Source of the DNA: Novosphingobium barchaimii LL02
GTDB lineage: Bacteria > Pseudomonadota > Alphaproteobacteria > Sphingomonadales > Sphingomonadaceae
DNA: 64,000 bases
Direction: 5' to 3'
Assembly (NCBI RefSeq): GCF_001046635.1
Contig: NZ_KQ130457.1
Location: 191,641 to 255,640, forward strand
The translations under genes and the position numbers were made by a program. The notes beneath the pieces are model-generated. The model was not told where the DNA came from, did not search any database, and saw only the letters and a program-made list of their open reading frames with translations. Shown here piece by piece: positions 35,577 through 44,086 of this stretch (the stretch's first letter is position 1; each line of letters begins with the position of its first letter).

Positions 35577-37135
35577 GCGCGTTGCTGCACCAGCAGATCA
35601 GCACGCTGGACATGATCGCGCAGGCGTTGACCCGCGATACCGATCGTCTGGTCGTGATCGGGGCAGGCGGCGAACATGTCACCGCGCAGGGCCTTGCCGA
35701 TGAGATCAGCCGCTACCAGCAGAGCTTCGAGGCGCTGGAGCCGAGACCGCGCCGCGCAGCGCTGCTCTCGCGCAATCGGATCGAGGTCCTCTATGCTTCG
35801 AACGGCCTAAATTTTGCGGGAGTCGTCAACACCGCGCTGCACCCGATGGGTTCGGTTGACGATTATCTCTACGTCATCGAGGATGCGGGTATCGACACAT
35901 TGCTGTTCGATCCCGATCACTATGCGGACATCGCCGCGCAGCTGAAGGCGCGGGCGCCAGGCCTGCTCCACCTTCTCGCGCTGGGCCAGACGGACGTGGG
36001 CACCGATCTTGCGGAAAAGGCGCGGTCCCTGGCTCCCCGGCCGCTGGTGGCACCGCCCTGCGATCCCGACGCGCTGTTCCGCATCGCCTATTCAGGCGGT
36101 ACGACGGGCAAACCTAAAGGTATCATGACCACGCATCGCGCGGCGGCGACCTCGACCCTCATCCAGCTGACCAGCTGGGAATGGCCGAAGGAGGTGCGAC
36201 ATCTCATCTGTGCCCCGCTCAGCCATTCGGGAGCGGCGGTATTGAGCGCCGTGCTGGTGAAGGGCGGTTCGATGGTCGTGCTGCCCGGCTTCGACCCGGT
36301 GGGCACGATGCAGGCGATCGCCGACCATCGCATCACCTCGGTACTGATGGTGCCGACGATGGTGCTGGCCATGATCGACCACCCCCGCTTCGGCGAGTTC
36401 GACCTGTCGAGCCTGGAAGTGATCTTCTACGGCGCCTCGGCGTTTCCGACCGCCCGCCTCAAGGAGGCTATCGGCAAGCTCGGCCCGATCTTCTTCCAGT
36501 TCTACGGACAGGCCGAGGCGCCGATGTCGGTCACCCTGTTGCGCCGCGACGAGCACGACGTCGATGACATGACCCGGCTGTCTAGCTGTGGACGGCCCTC
36601 GCCGCTGGTGCGCGTGGCCTTGCTGGACGATGCGTGCAACGAAGTGCCGGAAGGCGAACCCGGCGAAATCTGTGTGCGCGGGCCGCTGCTGATGGCGGGG
36701 TATCTCAACAAGCCCGAAGAGACCGCGGCCGCGTTCGAAGGCGGCTGGCTGCACACCGGCGACGTGGCGGTCCGCAGCCCCGACGGCTTCCTGCGGATAG
36801 TCGATCGCAAGAAGGACATGATCGTGACGGGCGGCTTCAACGTCTACGCCCGCGAGGTCGAGGACGTGCTGGTCGAGCATCCGGGCGTGCGTCAGGCAGC
36901 GGTGATCGGCGTGCCGGACGAGAAGTGGGGCGAGGCGGTGAAGGCGGTCGTCGTCCTGGAACCGGGTGTCGAAGTCGATCCCCAGGCCCTGATCGCCAGG
37001 GTACGCGAAAAGAAGGGTGCGGTGCAGGCACCCAAGACGGTCGAGTTCGTCGACGAGCTTCCGCTGTCGCCGCTGGGCAAGCCGGACAAGAAGGCGCTCA
37101 GGGTACGGTATGCGGCGGTGACGGCACCGGCCTGA
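35573..37135 (+). CDS. AMP-dependent acyl-CoA synthetase/ligase
   Basis: 520 aa. Activates a carboxylic acid to its CoA thioester via an acyl-adenylate. Signatures: P-loop-like YSGGTTGKPKGIMTTH near residue 175, FYGQAEAP, GWLHTGDVA, hinge IVDRKKDMIVTGGFNVYARE and C-terminal catalytic Lys in LSPLGKPDKKALR. Translationally coupled to the acyl-CoA dehydrogenase, and so likely supplies its substrate. Similar to fatty-acid, cyclohexane-carboxylate or steroid-acid CoA ligases; the acid is not known. Confidence 0.93.
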   Translation: MSALLHQQISTLDMIAQALTRDTDRLVVIGAGGEHVTAQGLADEISRYQQSFEALEPRPRRAALLSRNRIEVLYASNGLNFAGVVNTALHPMGSVDDYLYVIEDAGIDTLLFDPDHYADIAAQLKARAPGLLHLLALGQTDVGTDLAEKARSLAPRPLVAPPCDPDALFRIAYSGGTTGKPKGIMTTHRAAATSTLIQLTSWEWPKEVRHLICAPLSHSGAAVLSAVLVKGGSMVVLPGFDPVGTMQAIADHRITSVLMVPTMVLAMIDHPRFGEFDLSSLEVIFYGASAFPTARLKEAIGKLGPIFFQFYGQAEAPMSVTLLRRDEHDVDDMTRLSSCGRPSPLVRVALLDDACNEVPEGEPGEICVRGPLLMAGYLNKPEETAAAFEGGWLHTGDVAVRSPDGFLRIVDRKKDMIVTGGFNVYAREVEDVLVEHPGVRQAAVIGVPDEKWGEAVKAVVVLEPGVEVDPQALIARVREKKGAVQAPKTVEFVDELPLSPLGKPDKKALRVRYAAVTAPA

Positions 37136-37165
37136 CGCTGCGGCCCTCAATAAAGGAAAGAACAG

Positions 37166-37804
37166 ATGCTTACCGTTCATCACCTGGGGATGTCGCAATC
37201 CGACCGGATCGTCTGGCTGTGCGAGGAACTGGGCATAGCCTATGACTTCGTGCGCTACGATCGCGATCCGGTCACGCGCCTGGCCCCGCCGGAATACAGC
37301 GCCCTCCATCCGGCCGGTACGGCACCCGTCATCACCGATGGCGATTTCGTTCTGGGCGAATCCGCCGCCATCGTCGAGTACATCATCCACCGCTACGGCG
37401 ACGGTCGCCTCGCGGTGGCGCCGAACGAGCCGGGCTATGCCGATTACCTGTTCTGGTTCCACTTCGCCAACGGCTCGTTCATGCCGGCCGGCATGATGGG
37501 GATGATCACCGGCCTCATTCGCGAGGACGCCACGGCCGCCTTGCATAGCCTTACCCGACGGCTCGACCGGGCTTGGGACAATGTCGACGCCAGACTGGCG
37601 CGGAGCCGTTTTCTTGCGGGCGATACGCTGACCGCCGCCGACATCATGACGGTGTTCCCGCTGACCACAATGCGGCTCTTCGCCGCGCGTGACCTTGCGG
37701 CCTATCCCAATGTTCGCCGCTACCTGAAGGAAATCGGCGAGCGTCCGGCATTCCAACGCGCGATGGCGAAGGCGGACCCCGGGTTCACGGTGCCCCTGGA
37801 CTGA
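37166..37804 (+). CDS. Glutathione S-transferase family protein
   Basis: 212 aa. Thioredoxin-fold N-domain (MLTVHHLGMSQSDRIVWLCE, APVITDGDFVLGESAAIVEY with the cis-Pro and ESAA glutathione-binding motif) and all-helical C-domain (LTAADIMTVFPL). A catalytic Ser near residue 10-12 (MSQSDR) is plausible, as in beta/theta-like GSTs. Starts 30 bases after the ligase and fits the same operon. In aromatic degraders such GSTs act in ether cleavage, isomerisation or dehalogenation; the role here is open. Confidence 0.9.
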   Translation: MLTVHHLGMSQSDRIVWLCEELGIAYDFVRYDRDPVTRLAPPEYSALHPAGTAPVITDGDFVLGESAAIVEYIIHRYGDGRLAVAPNEPGYADYLFWFHFANGSFMPAGMMGMITGLIREDATAALHSLTRRLDRAWDNVDARLARSRFLAGDTLTAADIMTVFPLTTMRLFAARDLAAYPNVRRYLKEIGERPAFQRAMAKADPGFTVPLD

Positions 37805-37996
37805 ACGCGGGGGGTATCCGGAAAAAATGAATCACAGGGTGTGCATTTAGCGCTTCCCCTTGGCTCCCCGGTGTAATATCCCTGATCGCGGAGAAGGATC
37901 AACGAGACACGCGGCCCGCAGGTCGGCTCGCGTAGTCAACCCCGTGATCGAATTGGCAATGCCGGGAAAATCCTGGCGAAACGACGGGAATCCCGC

Positions 37997-39217
37997 ATGT
38001 CATACATGTCCTTGTTCGATGTTCCGACGCCGGCGCGTGAACTCGCCGGGAAGGCGGCCATCGTCGGGTTGGGCGAAACGGACTTCCACCGCGATTATCA
38101 GGCCGCGCGCGCCAAGACGGAAGGGTATGAACCGCCAACGGCCGAAGGTCTGGCGGCCACCGCCTTCGAACGCGCGCTCGCCGACAGCGGGCTGGAAAAA
38201 AGTGATATTGACGGCATTTCGGTGTCGTTCCTCTACGGCGGGCCTGATGCAGCGTCGATGGCGGCTTCGCTGGGGCTGACCCCGCGCTATCTGAACGACA
38301 GGGGCGGCGGCATCTGCGCCGGGCCCATCCCGGTCGCATGCGGCGCGATCGCCGAGGGCAAATGCGACACGGTGGCCCTGATCTTCTCGGTCGCGACCCG
38401 CTCGATCGGCCGCAAGTTCGGCGGGCAGAAGTTCGACAGCGACGCTCCGAGTTCGTACTATTATCACCACCCCTGGGGCTGGAGCTCGCAAGCGGCCCAC
38501 TGGGCGATGATCTGGCAGCATTACCAGCAGGTCTACGGCGCGAGCGAGGCCGATCTGGGCTCAGTCGCGGTGCAGATACGCCATAACGCAACGCTCAATC
38601 CCAATGCGGTCATGCAAAAGCCGCTGACCATCGAGGATTACCTCGCCTCGCGCTATGTGGTGAAGCCGCTGCATCTGTTCGACCTGTGTCTGGTCAACGA
38701 CGGAGCGGTGTGCCTGATCGTACGCCGGGCCGATCTCGCGCGGGATCTGCCGCATACGCCCGTGTCGGTGGAAGGCTGGGGCCGTGCCAGCGTCACGCGT
38801 GACAAGATGCGCACTCTGGTCGTCGATCGGATGCGGCCGCAATATCAGGAAGCCGGCCGGCAGGCGCTGGACATGGCAGGGGTGGCGCTGGCCGACGTTC
38901 GGCATTTCGAGGGATATGATGCCTCGACCATTCACCTGATCGACCATGTCGAAGGCCACGGCTTTGTCGATCCGGGCGCGGGCCTGGAGTTCTGCAAGGG
39001 CGGCGGCATGGCGATCGACGGCGCCTTGCCGGTCAACACGGGCGGCGGTATTTTGTCGGGAACCTACATGCACGGCTGGAACCATGTCGCCGAGATCGTG
39101 CGCCAGCTACGCCACGAAGCAGGCGCACGGCAGGTTGACGGCGTCGATGTCTCGATGTTTTCGCTGGCGCAGACCGACCAGGTCCATCCCATCATATTCA
39201 GGCGGGGAGAGCGGTGA
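37997..39217 (+). CDS. SCP2-thiolase/lipid-transfer-like protein (Ltp2-type lyase or thiolase)
   Basis: 406 aa thiolase-fold protein of the sterol-carrier/lipid-transfer branch. Seen: AAIVGLGETDFHRDY at the N terminus, GGGICAGPIPVACGAIAEGK in place of the thiolase Cys loop, LCLVNDGAVCLIV, and LPVNTGGGILSGTYMHGWNH near the C terminus. Together with the DUF35 partner that overlaps its stop, the arrangement matches Ltp2-ChsH2-type aldol lyases of steroid side-chain degradation, which remove a ketone or acyl-CoA by retro-aldol cleavage. A thiolase reaction is not excluded. 192 bases of upstream DNA suggest it may start a new transcript. Confidence 0.85.
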   Translation: MSYMSLFDVPTPARELAGKAAIVGLGETDFHRDYQAARAKTEGYEPPTAEGLAATAFERALADSGLEKSDIDGISVSFLYGGPDAASMAASLGLTPRYLNDRGGGICAGPIPVACGAIAEGKCDTVALIFSVATRSIGRKFGGQKFDSDAPSSYYYHHPWGWSSQAAHWAMIWQHYQQVYGASEADLGSVAVQIRHNATLNPNAVMQKPLTIEDYLASRYVVKPLHLFDLCLVNDGAVCLIVRRADLARDLPHTPVSVEGWGRASVTRDKMRTLVVDRMRPQYQEAGRQALDMAGVALADVRHFEGYDASTIHLIDHVEGHGFVDPGAGLEFCKGGGMAIDGALPVNTGGGILSGTYMHGWNHVAEIVRQLRHEAGARQVDGVDVSMFSLAQTDQVHPIIFRRGER

Positions 39218-39633
39218 TGGTGCAGAAGCGACCCGACCGGACCCTGGGGCCCGGCCACGACACGTTCTGGAACGGTTGCGACAGGGGCGAGTTGCGGCTG
39301 CAGCGTTGCACCGGGTGCGGCACCTATGCCTGGCCGGTCGTGCAGAAATGCGAACAGTGCGCCGCCGACGATCTTGAATTCCAGACGGTTTCGGGACGCG
39401 GCAAGGTGGTTAGCTGGTGCAGCTTCGTTCAGGACTACTATCGCGGCATCCTCCCGGTTCCGTACGACACGATCATGGTCGAACTGGAGGAAGGACCGAT
39501 GTTCCTGAGCAACCCCCATGAATTCGGCGAGAACGAAATCGCATTCGGGATGCCGGTCGAGGTTGCGTTCATCGCCTGCGAGGACAGCGCCGGCCGCTTC
39601 CAGCTGCCGGTCTTTCGCAAGGCGAAAGTCTGA
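39217..39633 (+). CDS. DUF35-type Zn-ribbon/OB-fold acyl-CoA-binding partner
   Basis: 138 aa. N-terminal FWNGC helix, rubredoxin-like zinc ribbon with Cys31, Cys34, Cys45 and Cys48 (RCTGCGTYAWP, KCEQCAADDL), then an OB fold (GRGKVVSWCSFVQDYY). Proteins of this family bind acyl-CoA and complex with thiolase-like partners. The ATG overlaps the stop of the preceding thiolase-like gene by one base (TGATG), the arrangement expected for subunits of one complex. Confidence 0.9.
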   Translation: MVQKRPDRTLGPGHDTFWNGCDRGELRLQRCTGCGTYAWPVVQKCEQCAADDLEFQTVSGRGKVVSWCSFVQDYYRGILPVPYDTIMVELEEGPMFLSNPHEFGENEIAFGMPVEVAFIACEDSAGRFQLPVFRKAKV

Positions 39634-39760
39634 CGGCGTCGCAGGGATGCCGCACAGCGCAACCTTGTTACTAACACTAAGCGCGACTTGCGCGATGGCA
39701 TAATGAAATGCCAAAAGCGCATAACGAAAAAAAGATCGAATCGGAAGGAAGTCTAAGGAC

Positions 39761-40759
39761 ATGGTTTCTCCCACACCGAACCGTCCGGTGCCGGACGCGG
39801 CGACGCAGCTGGACATCTACCGGCGCATGTCGACCATCATGCAGAACGACGTGGCATCGCGCAGGATCGTCAAGACCGGGCGGCTTGTCATGCCGTATTA
39901 CTCGCCGCGCGGGCAGGAAGTCATTCCCTCGGCAATCTCGGTCAACCTGAACGACGACGACAAGATCTGCACGATCTATCGCGGCATTCACGACATGATC
40001 GCGAAGGGCGTGCCGCTGCGCGCGCTGTGGGCTGAAATCGCCGGCCGCGTCACCGGGACGTGCAAAGGCAAGGGCGGCCCGATGCACATCACCCACCCCG
40101 CTTCGGGTGTGATGGTGACCACGGGCATCGTCGGCTCGTCGATGCCGATCGCCAACGGCATCGCCTGGGCTGCCAAGCTGGAAAAGAGCGAACGGGTGAC
40201 GATTGCCTATTTCGGTGATGGCGCATCCAACATCGGCGCTTTCCATGAAAGCCTCAACATGGCCTCGGTATGGAAACTGCCGGTGATCTTCGTGTGCCAG
40301 AACAACGGCTTTGCCGAGCACACCCGCTACGAAAACGCCACCTCGGTCGATTTCATCTCGAAGCGCGCGATCGGTTACGGCATGCCGGGCTTCACGGTAG
40401 ACGGCAACGATCCGCTCGAGATGTACGCTGCGGCGAACGAGGCCGTGGCCCGCGCCCGCGCCGGGGAAGGTCCGACGCTGCTCGAATGCAAGACGTTCCG
40501 TTTCTTCGGCCACGTCTTCGGTGACGACGATCACTACATGACCAAGGAAGAAAAGGCCGCGGCCATGGAAAAGGATCCGGTGCCTGCCTTCCGTGCGCGC
40601 CTGATCGCCGATGGTCACGCCAGCGAGGAGCAGCTGGTGGAGATGGAAACGCAGATCGCCGCCGAAATCCAAGACGCGATCGACTTCGCCCTCGGCAGTG
40701 AGGTCGCCGGCCTCGAAGAACTGACCCTCGACGTTTACGCTGCGACCGGAGCCGAATGA
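39761..40759 (+). CDS. 2-oxoacid dehydrogenase E1 component, alpha subunit
   Basis: 332 aa thiamine-diphosphate enzyme subunit of the pyruvate/acetoin/branched-chain E1 class. The ThDP motif is present: Gly152-Asp-Gly (YFGDGASNIGAFHESLNM) to Asn181-Asn182 (VCQNNGFAEHT). Followed directly by the E1 beta subunit. No lipoyl E2 or E3 gene follows, so either E2/E3 come from elsewhere or it works with another electron acceptor. GGAAGG lies upstream of the ATG. Acetoin-type or 2-oxoacid substrate cannot be separated from the sequence. Confidence 0.92.
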   Translation: MVSPTPNRPVPDAATQLDIYRRMSTIMQNDVASRRIVKTGRLVMPYYSPRGQEVIPSAISVNLNDDDKICTIYRGIHDMIAKGVPLRALWAEIAGRVTGTCKGKGGPMHITHPASGVMVTTGIVGSSMPIANGIAWAAKLEKSERVTIAYFGDGASNIGAFHESLNMASVWKLPVIFVCQNNGFAEHTRYENATSVDFISKRAIGYGMPGFTVDGNDPLEMYAAANEAVARARAGEGPTLLECKTFRFFGHVFGDDDHYMTKEEKAAAMEKDPVPAFRARLIADGHASEEQLVEMETQIAAEIQDAIDFALGSEVAGLEELTLDVYAATGAE

Positions 40760-41757
40760 TGACTGCTCAGACCAAGAAGATCAACATCATCCAGGCGATC
40801 AACGAAGCCATCGCCGAAGCCATGGAGGCAGACCCGAAGGTCCTCGTCCTGGGTGAAGATGTGGCCGACCGTGAAGGTGGCGGCGTCGTCGGGGTCACGC
40901 GGGGCCTGTCCACCCGCTTCGGTGACGAGCGCGTTCGCTCGACCCCGATCTCGGAGCAGGCGATCATGGGCGCTGCCATCGGTGCGGCGATCAGCGGCTT
41001 CAAGCCGGTCGCCGAGATCATGCTGATGAATTTCACCACGGTGGCGATGGACATGATCGTCAACCACGCGGCCAAGCTGCGCTTCATGTCGGGCGGTCAG
41101 ACCGGAGTGCCGCTGGTCGTGCGCATGATGACCGGCGCGGGCATCGCCAGCGGCGGCCAGCACAGCGACTTCCTGGAAGCGTGGTTCGCGCACACCCCTG
41201 GGCTCAAGGTAGTCGCGCCGTCCAACCCGGAAGACGCCAAGGGCCTGATGCTGTCCTGCATCGCCGACCCCGATCCGTGCATCTTCGTCGAGTGTTCACG
41301 GGCCTATGGCACCACTGCCGAAGTCCCGGTCGATCTGGCGCCGATTCCGCTCGGCAAGGCCAGGATCGACCAGGAGGGCACCGACGTGACGATTGTCAGC
41401 TATTCGGAAATCTTCGCCCGGGCCAAGGCGGCGGCGGCGGAACTGGCCAAGGAGGGCGTTTCGGTCGAGTTGATCGACTTGCGCACGATTTCGCCATGGG
41501 ACCGCGAAACGGTGCTGGCTTCGGTCGCCAAGACCGGGCGCGCGGTGATCGCCCATGAAGCCGTGCGCAGCTTCGGCGTCGGCGCCGAAATTTCTGCCAC
41601 GATCCACGAAGAACTTTTCGACGTGCTCAAGGCCCCCGTCCAGCGCCTTGGCGGACCGTTCACATCGGTCCCCTTCGCCAAGGCACTGGAGGACGCCTTC
41701 GTGGTCAAATCGTCGGATATTGCCGCCGCCGCCCGCGCGACCCTGGCCACCGGCTGA
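40759..41757 (+). CDS. 2-oxoacid dehydrogenase E1 component, beta subunit
   Basis: 332 aa. Transketolase-like partner of the alpha subunit: KINIIQAINEAIAEAMEADP start, VLVLGEDVADREGG, ISEQAIMGAAIGAAISGFKP, and the C-terminal domain (VELIDLRTISPWDRETVLAS). ATGATG at 40756 gives two possible starts; the second has the better spacing from GGAG and overlaps the alpha stop by one base. A GC-rich terminator-like hairpin follows. Confidence 0.93.
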   Translation: MTAQTKKINIIQAINEAIAEAMEADPKVLVLGEDVADREGGGVVGVTRGLSTRFGDERVRSTPISEQAIMGAAIGAAISGFKPVAEIMLMNFTTVAMDMIVNHAAKLRFMSGGQTGVPLVVRMMTGAGIASGGQHSDFLEAWFAHTPGLKVVAPSNPEDAKGLMLSCIADPDPCIFVECSRAYGTTAEVPVDLAPIPLGKARIDQEGTDVTIVSYSEIFARAKAAAAELAKEGVSVELIDLRTISPWDRETVLASVAKTGRAVIAHEAVRSFGVGAEISATIHEELFDVLKAPVQRLGGPFTSVPFAKALEDAFVVKSSDIAAAARATLATG

Positions 41758-41771
41758 CGGCCGAAGGCCCG

Positions 41772-41796
41772 GGGGGGCGGTCGGCGCCCGCCCCCC
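41772..41796 (+). terminator. GC-rich hairpin after the E1 beta gene
   Basis: About 9-bp stem GGGGGGCGG/CCGCCCCCC (41772-41780 and 41788-41796), loop of seven bases, 15 bases after the stop. There is no T run, so termination would be weak or assisted. Confidence 0.45.
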
Positions 41797-41869
41797 GCCA
41801 CGGAAATGGCCTTGCCCGTCCCGGGAACGACCGGCGGCGTTGAAACAAAAAGATGAGGGGAGGCGCAGG

Positions 41870-42862
41870 ATGATCGCCACGCGGGATATCGACGCTTTAT
41901 GCGCCGCATTGCGCCGTGACCTGGCTGACGGGAGCCAGATCACCGACCTGCGCCCCGTGACGACAGGCCATTCCAACGAGACCTACGTGATCGAGGGGCT
42001 CGAAAGGGTACTGCGGCTTCCGCCTGTGAACACCCCGCTGATGACGGCGCACGGTATCGTCACGCAAGCTCGCATCTATGCCGAGCTGGGGGCGGCCGCA
42101 GATGGCCCGCCGGTTCCGCGCATATTCCACGTGTGCGACGATACGTCGGTCGTCGGCGCTCCGTTCTTCGTGATGGAGCAGGTGGCAGGCGATAGCGTAA
42201 ACGATTATCGCCTGCCTCTCTGGTTCAAGGCCGTAACCGCTGCGGCGCGGGCACAGATGTGCGGGGAATGGATCGACGCGATCGGGGGGCTGGGCCGGCT
42301 CGCCTCTCTGCGCTCGCTGGGTTTGCCCGTGGCGCCGCAGGATGAGGCCAGGCGATGGCGCAAGATTGGCGAACGGGTCGAATTTTCCGGCCTGGTCGAA
42401 CAGTTGGACCGACTGCTCTCGCTTCCGGCGGCCTGTTCGGGTCCTGCCAGCCCGGTTCACGGGGATTGCAAGCTGGCGAACATGATGTTTGCAGACGGCC
42501 ATTTGTCTGCCGTCCTTGACTGGGAGCTGGGCTACAACGGTGAGCCGCTCTCAGATCTGGGCTATCTGCTTTATTTCTTTGCCAGTGCCACTCACGGTGC
42601 GGCACTGGCATCGCGCGAGGCGGGCATGTTCCAGCGCGCCCAGGTCATCGACGCATGGGAACGATCGTCGGGGCGTTCTGCCGAAGGCATCGCCTGGTAC
42701 GAGGCGCTGGCGGTGGGCAAGATGACCGCAATCCTGGCCGAAGGGTACCACAACTATGCCACCGGGCAGACCGAGGACGAACGGTTCGCATATTTCCGGC
42801 TCAAGCGGGATGAGAACCTGACGATCCTAACCAGGATCGTTGATGCCATGACGGATCGCTGA
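41870..42862 (+). CDS. APH/ChoK-like kinase (phosphotransferase family), copy 1
   Basis: 330 aa. Aminoglycoside-phosphotransferase fold: Brenner motif His197-Gly-Asp199 to Asn204 (VHGDCKLANMMF) and Mg-binding Asp217-Trp-Glu (VLDWELGY). Small-lobe motif GHSNETYVIEGLERVLRLPP. This family in catabolic clusters includes hydroxyacyl-CoA kinases such as LvaA, and the kinase domain of ACAD10/11, which phosphorylate 4-hydroxyacyl-CoA so that the hydroxyl can be lost. It is followed 45 bases later by the RDxSWGxR protein. GGGGAGG precedes the ATG at 41870, which decides the start over a longer frame in the E1 beta gene. Confidence 0.88.
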   Translation: MIATRDIDALCAALRRDLADGSQITDLRPVTTGHSNETYVIEGLERVLRLPPVNTPLMTAHGIVTQARIYAELGAAADGPPVPRIFHVCDDTSVVGAPFFVMEQVAGDSVNDYRLPLWFKAVTAAARAQMCGEWIDAIGGLGRLASLRSLGLPVAPQDEARRWRKIGERVEFSGLVEQLDRLLSLPAACSGPASPVHGDCKLANMMFADGHLSAVLDWELGYNGEPLSDLGYLLYFFASATHGAALASREAGMFQRAQVIDAWERSSGRSAEGIAWYEALAVGKMTAILAEGYHNYATGQTEDERFAYFRLKRDENLTILTRIVDAMTDR

Positions 42863-42907
42863 CAGTTCGTACCGCGCTGTCCATCGCCTAGATTGAAGGA
42901 TATTCAG

Positions 42908-44059
42908 ATGGTTCCCACGATCGCTCAACTCGTCGCGGCCGATGAATATCTCAGCCATCAGACAGCGAACACTTTCGATACGGTGGCGACTGAAGACCTC
43001 AGCTGGACGGAGAAGGTCTGGTTCACCCTGGCCCGAAAGGATGGCACGCTGCAGGCGTCCTTCGGGCTCGGGAAATATACCAACCGCAACCTGATCGACG
43101 GGTTCGCCGGCGTTCAGATCGGGACGCAGCAGCGCACCGTGCGGGCCAGTCGGGTGCTGCGGCCCTGTCTGGATCTTGTCGTGGGACCATTGCGCTACGA
43201 GATCATCGAGCCGATGCGTCAGTTGCGGCTCTCGCTTGCACCCAATGCGGCGCAACCGATCAGCTACGACCTCGTCTGGACCGCGCACGCGCCGGCCTTC
43301 TTCGAGGACCGGGATCTGGGCTATGCCGCACATCGCAATTCCTCCAACGTGGTGCGCTACCACCAGGCCGGTACGGTATCGGGGTGGATCGAAGTGGATG
43401 GCGAAAGACACCACGTCGATCCGGAGGAATGGTTCGGGTTTCGGGACCATAGCTGGGGTGTGCGCGAACACGTCGGCAGCGACCCTGCGGACCTGCCGCC
43501 TGCGGTGACAAGCAAGATCGCGGCCGATTACCAGTTCAACTGGTTCGTTTCGTGCCTCTCGCGGCCGGACGGCAGCCGCTACGAACTGGCTTACTACTTC
43601 CGCGAATTTCGCGAGCCGCGCGGTCTCGACTGGTTCACTGCCTACATCAACGAGGAGAACGGGCGGCAGATCCCGATCCTGCAGATCCACCCCGAACTGA
43701 CGTATCGCAAAAGCGACCACGCCGTGATGGGGGGGCGGATATACGCGTTGATGCGGGGTGAGGGGCGGCGCACCGTCGAGCGGGTGTTCGAGGTCGAGGC
43801 GCTCGACAGCGAGATGGGTTTCCGCCTCAACCCCGGTATGTACGGCGCCTGGAAGGGCCAGATTCACGGCAGTTACATGGGCGAGGATTTCCTCGACGGC
43901 GAATGCATCGACAACGTCAATGACCCCGCCAGGTTCGCCGCCAGCCGCCGCTGGGAAATCCGCGATCGGCCCCTGCGCATCCGCGAGGGCGACGCGGTGG
44001 GGTTCGCCAACATCGAAAGCATCGTCATCGGGGACTGGCCGGCTGCGACGTTCGTGTGA
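42908..44059 (+). CDS. RDxSWGxR protein A (CrtC/AttH-like, DUF7064-type), unknown function
   Basis: 383 aa, no signal peptide. Probably all-beta. The motif RDHSWGVR (179-186), followed by DWFTAYINEENG and C-terminal GFANIESIVIGDW, is shared with protein B at 53709 (RDRSWGIR, IHFYINEDGDG, GFGCLESIVMGRH), so the two are homologues. The fold resembles lipocalin-like hydroxyneurosporene hydratase/AttH proteins, a comparison from memory and not certain. GAAGGA lies 7 bases before the ATG. Directly follows kinase copy 1. A role in hydration/dehydration or binding of a hydrophobic hydroxylated intermediate is a guess from this pairing. Confidence 0.75.
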   Translation: MVPTIAQLVAADEYLSHQTANTFDTVATEDLSWTEKVWFTLARKDGTLQASFGLGKYTNRNLIDGFAGVQIGTQQRTVRASRVLRPCLDLVVGPLRYEIIEPMRQLRLSLAPNAAQPISYDLVWTAHAPAFFEDRDLGYAAHRNSSNVVRYHQAGTVSGWIEVDGERHHVDPEEWFGFRDHSWGVREHVGSDPADLPPAVTSKIAADYQFNWFVSCLSRPDGSRYELAYYFREFREPRGLDWFTAYINEENGRQIPILQIHPELTYRKSDHAVMGGRIYALMRGEGRRTVERVFEVEALDSEMGFRLNPGMYGAWKGQIHGSYMGEDFLDGECIDNVNDPARFAASRRWEIRDRPLRIREGDAVGFANIESIVIGDWPAATFV

Positions 44060-44086
44060 CGTCGCAGCCTTTTCGTCAGACGCGGG

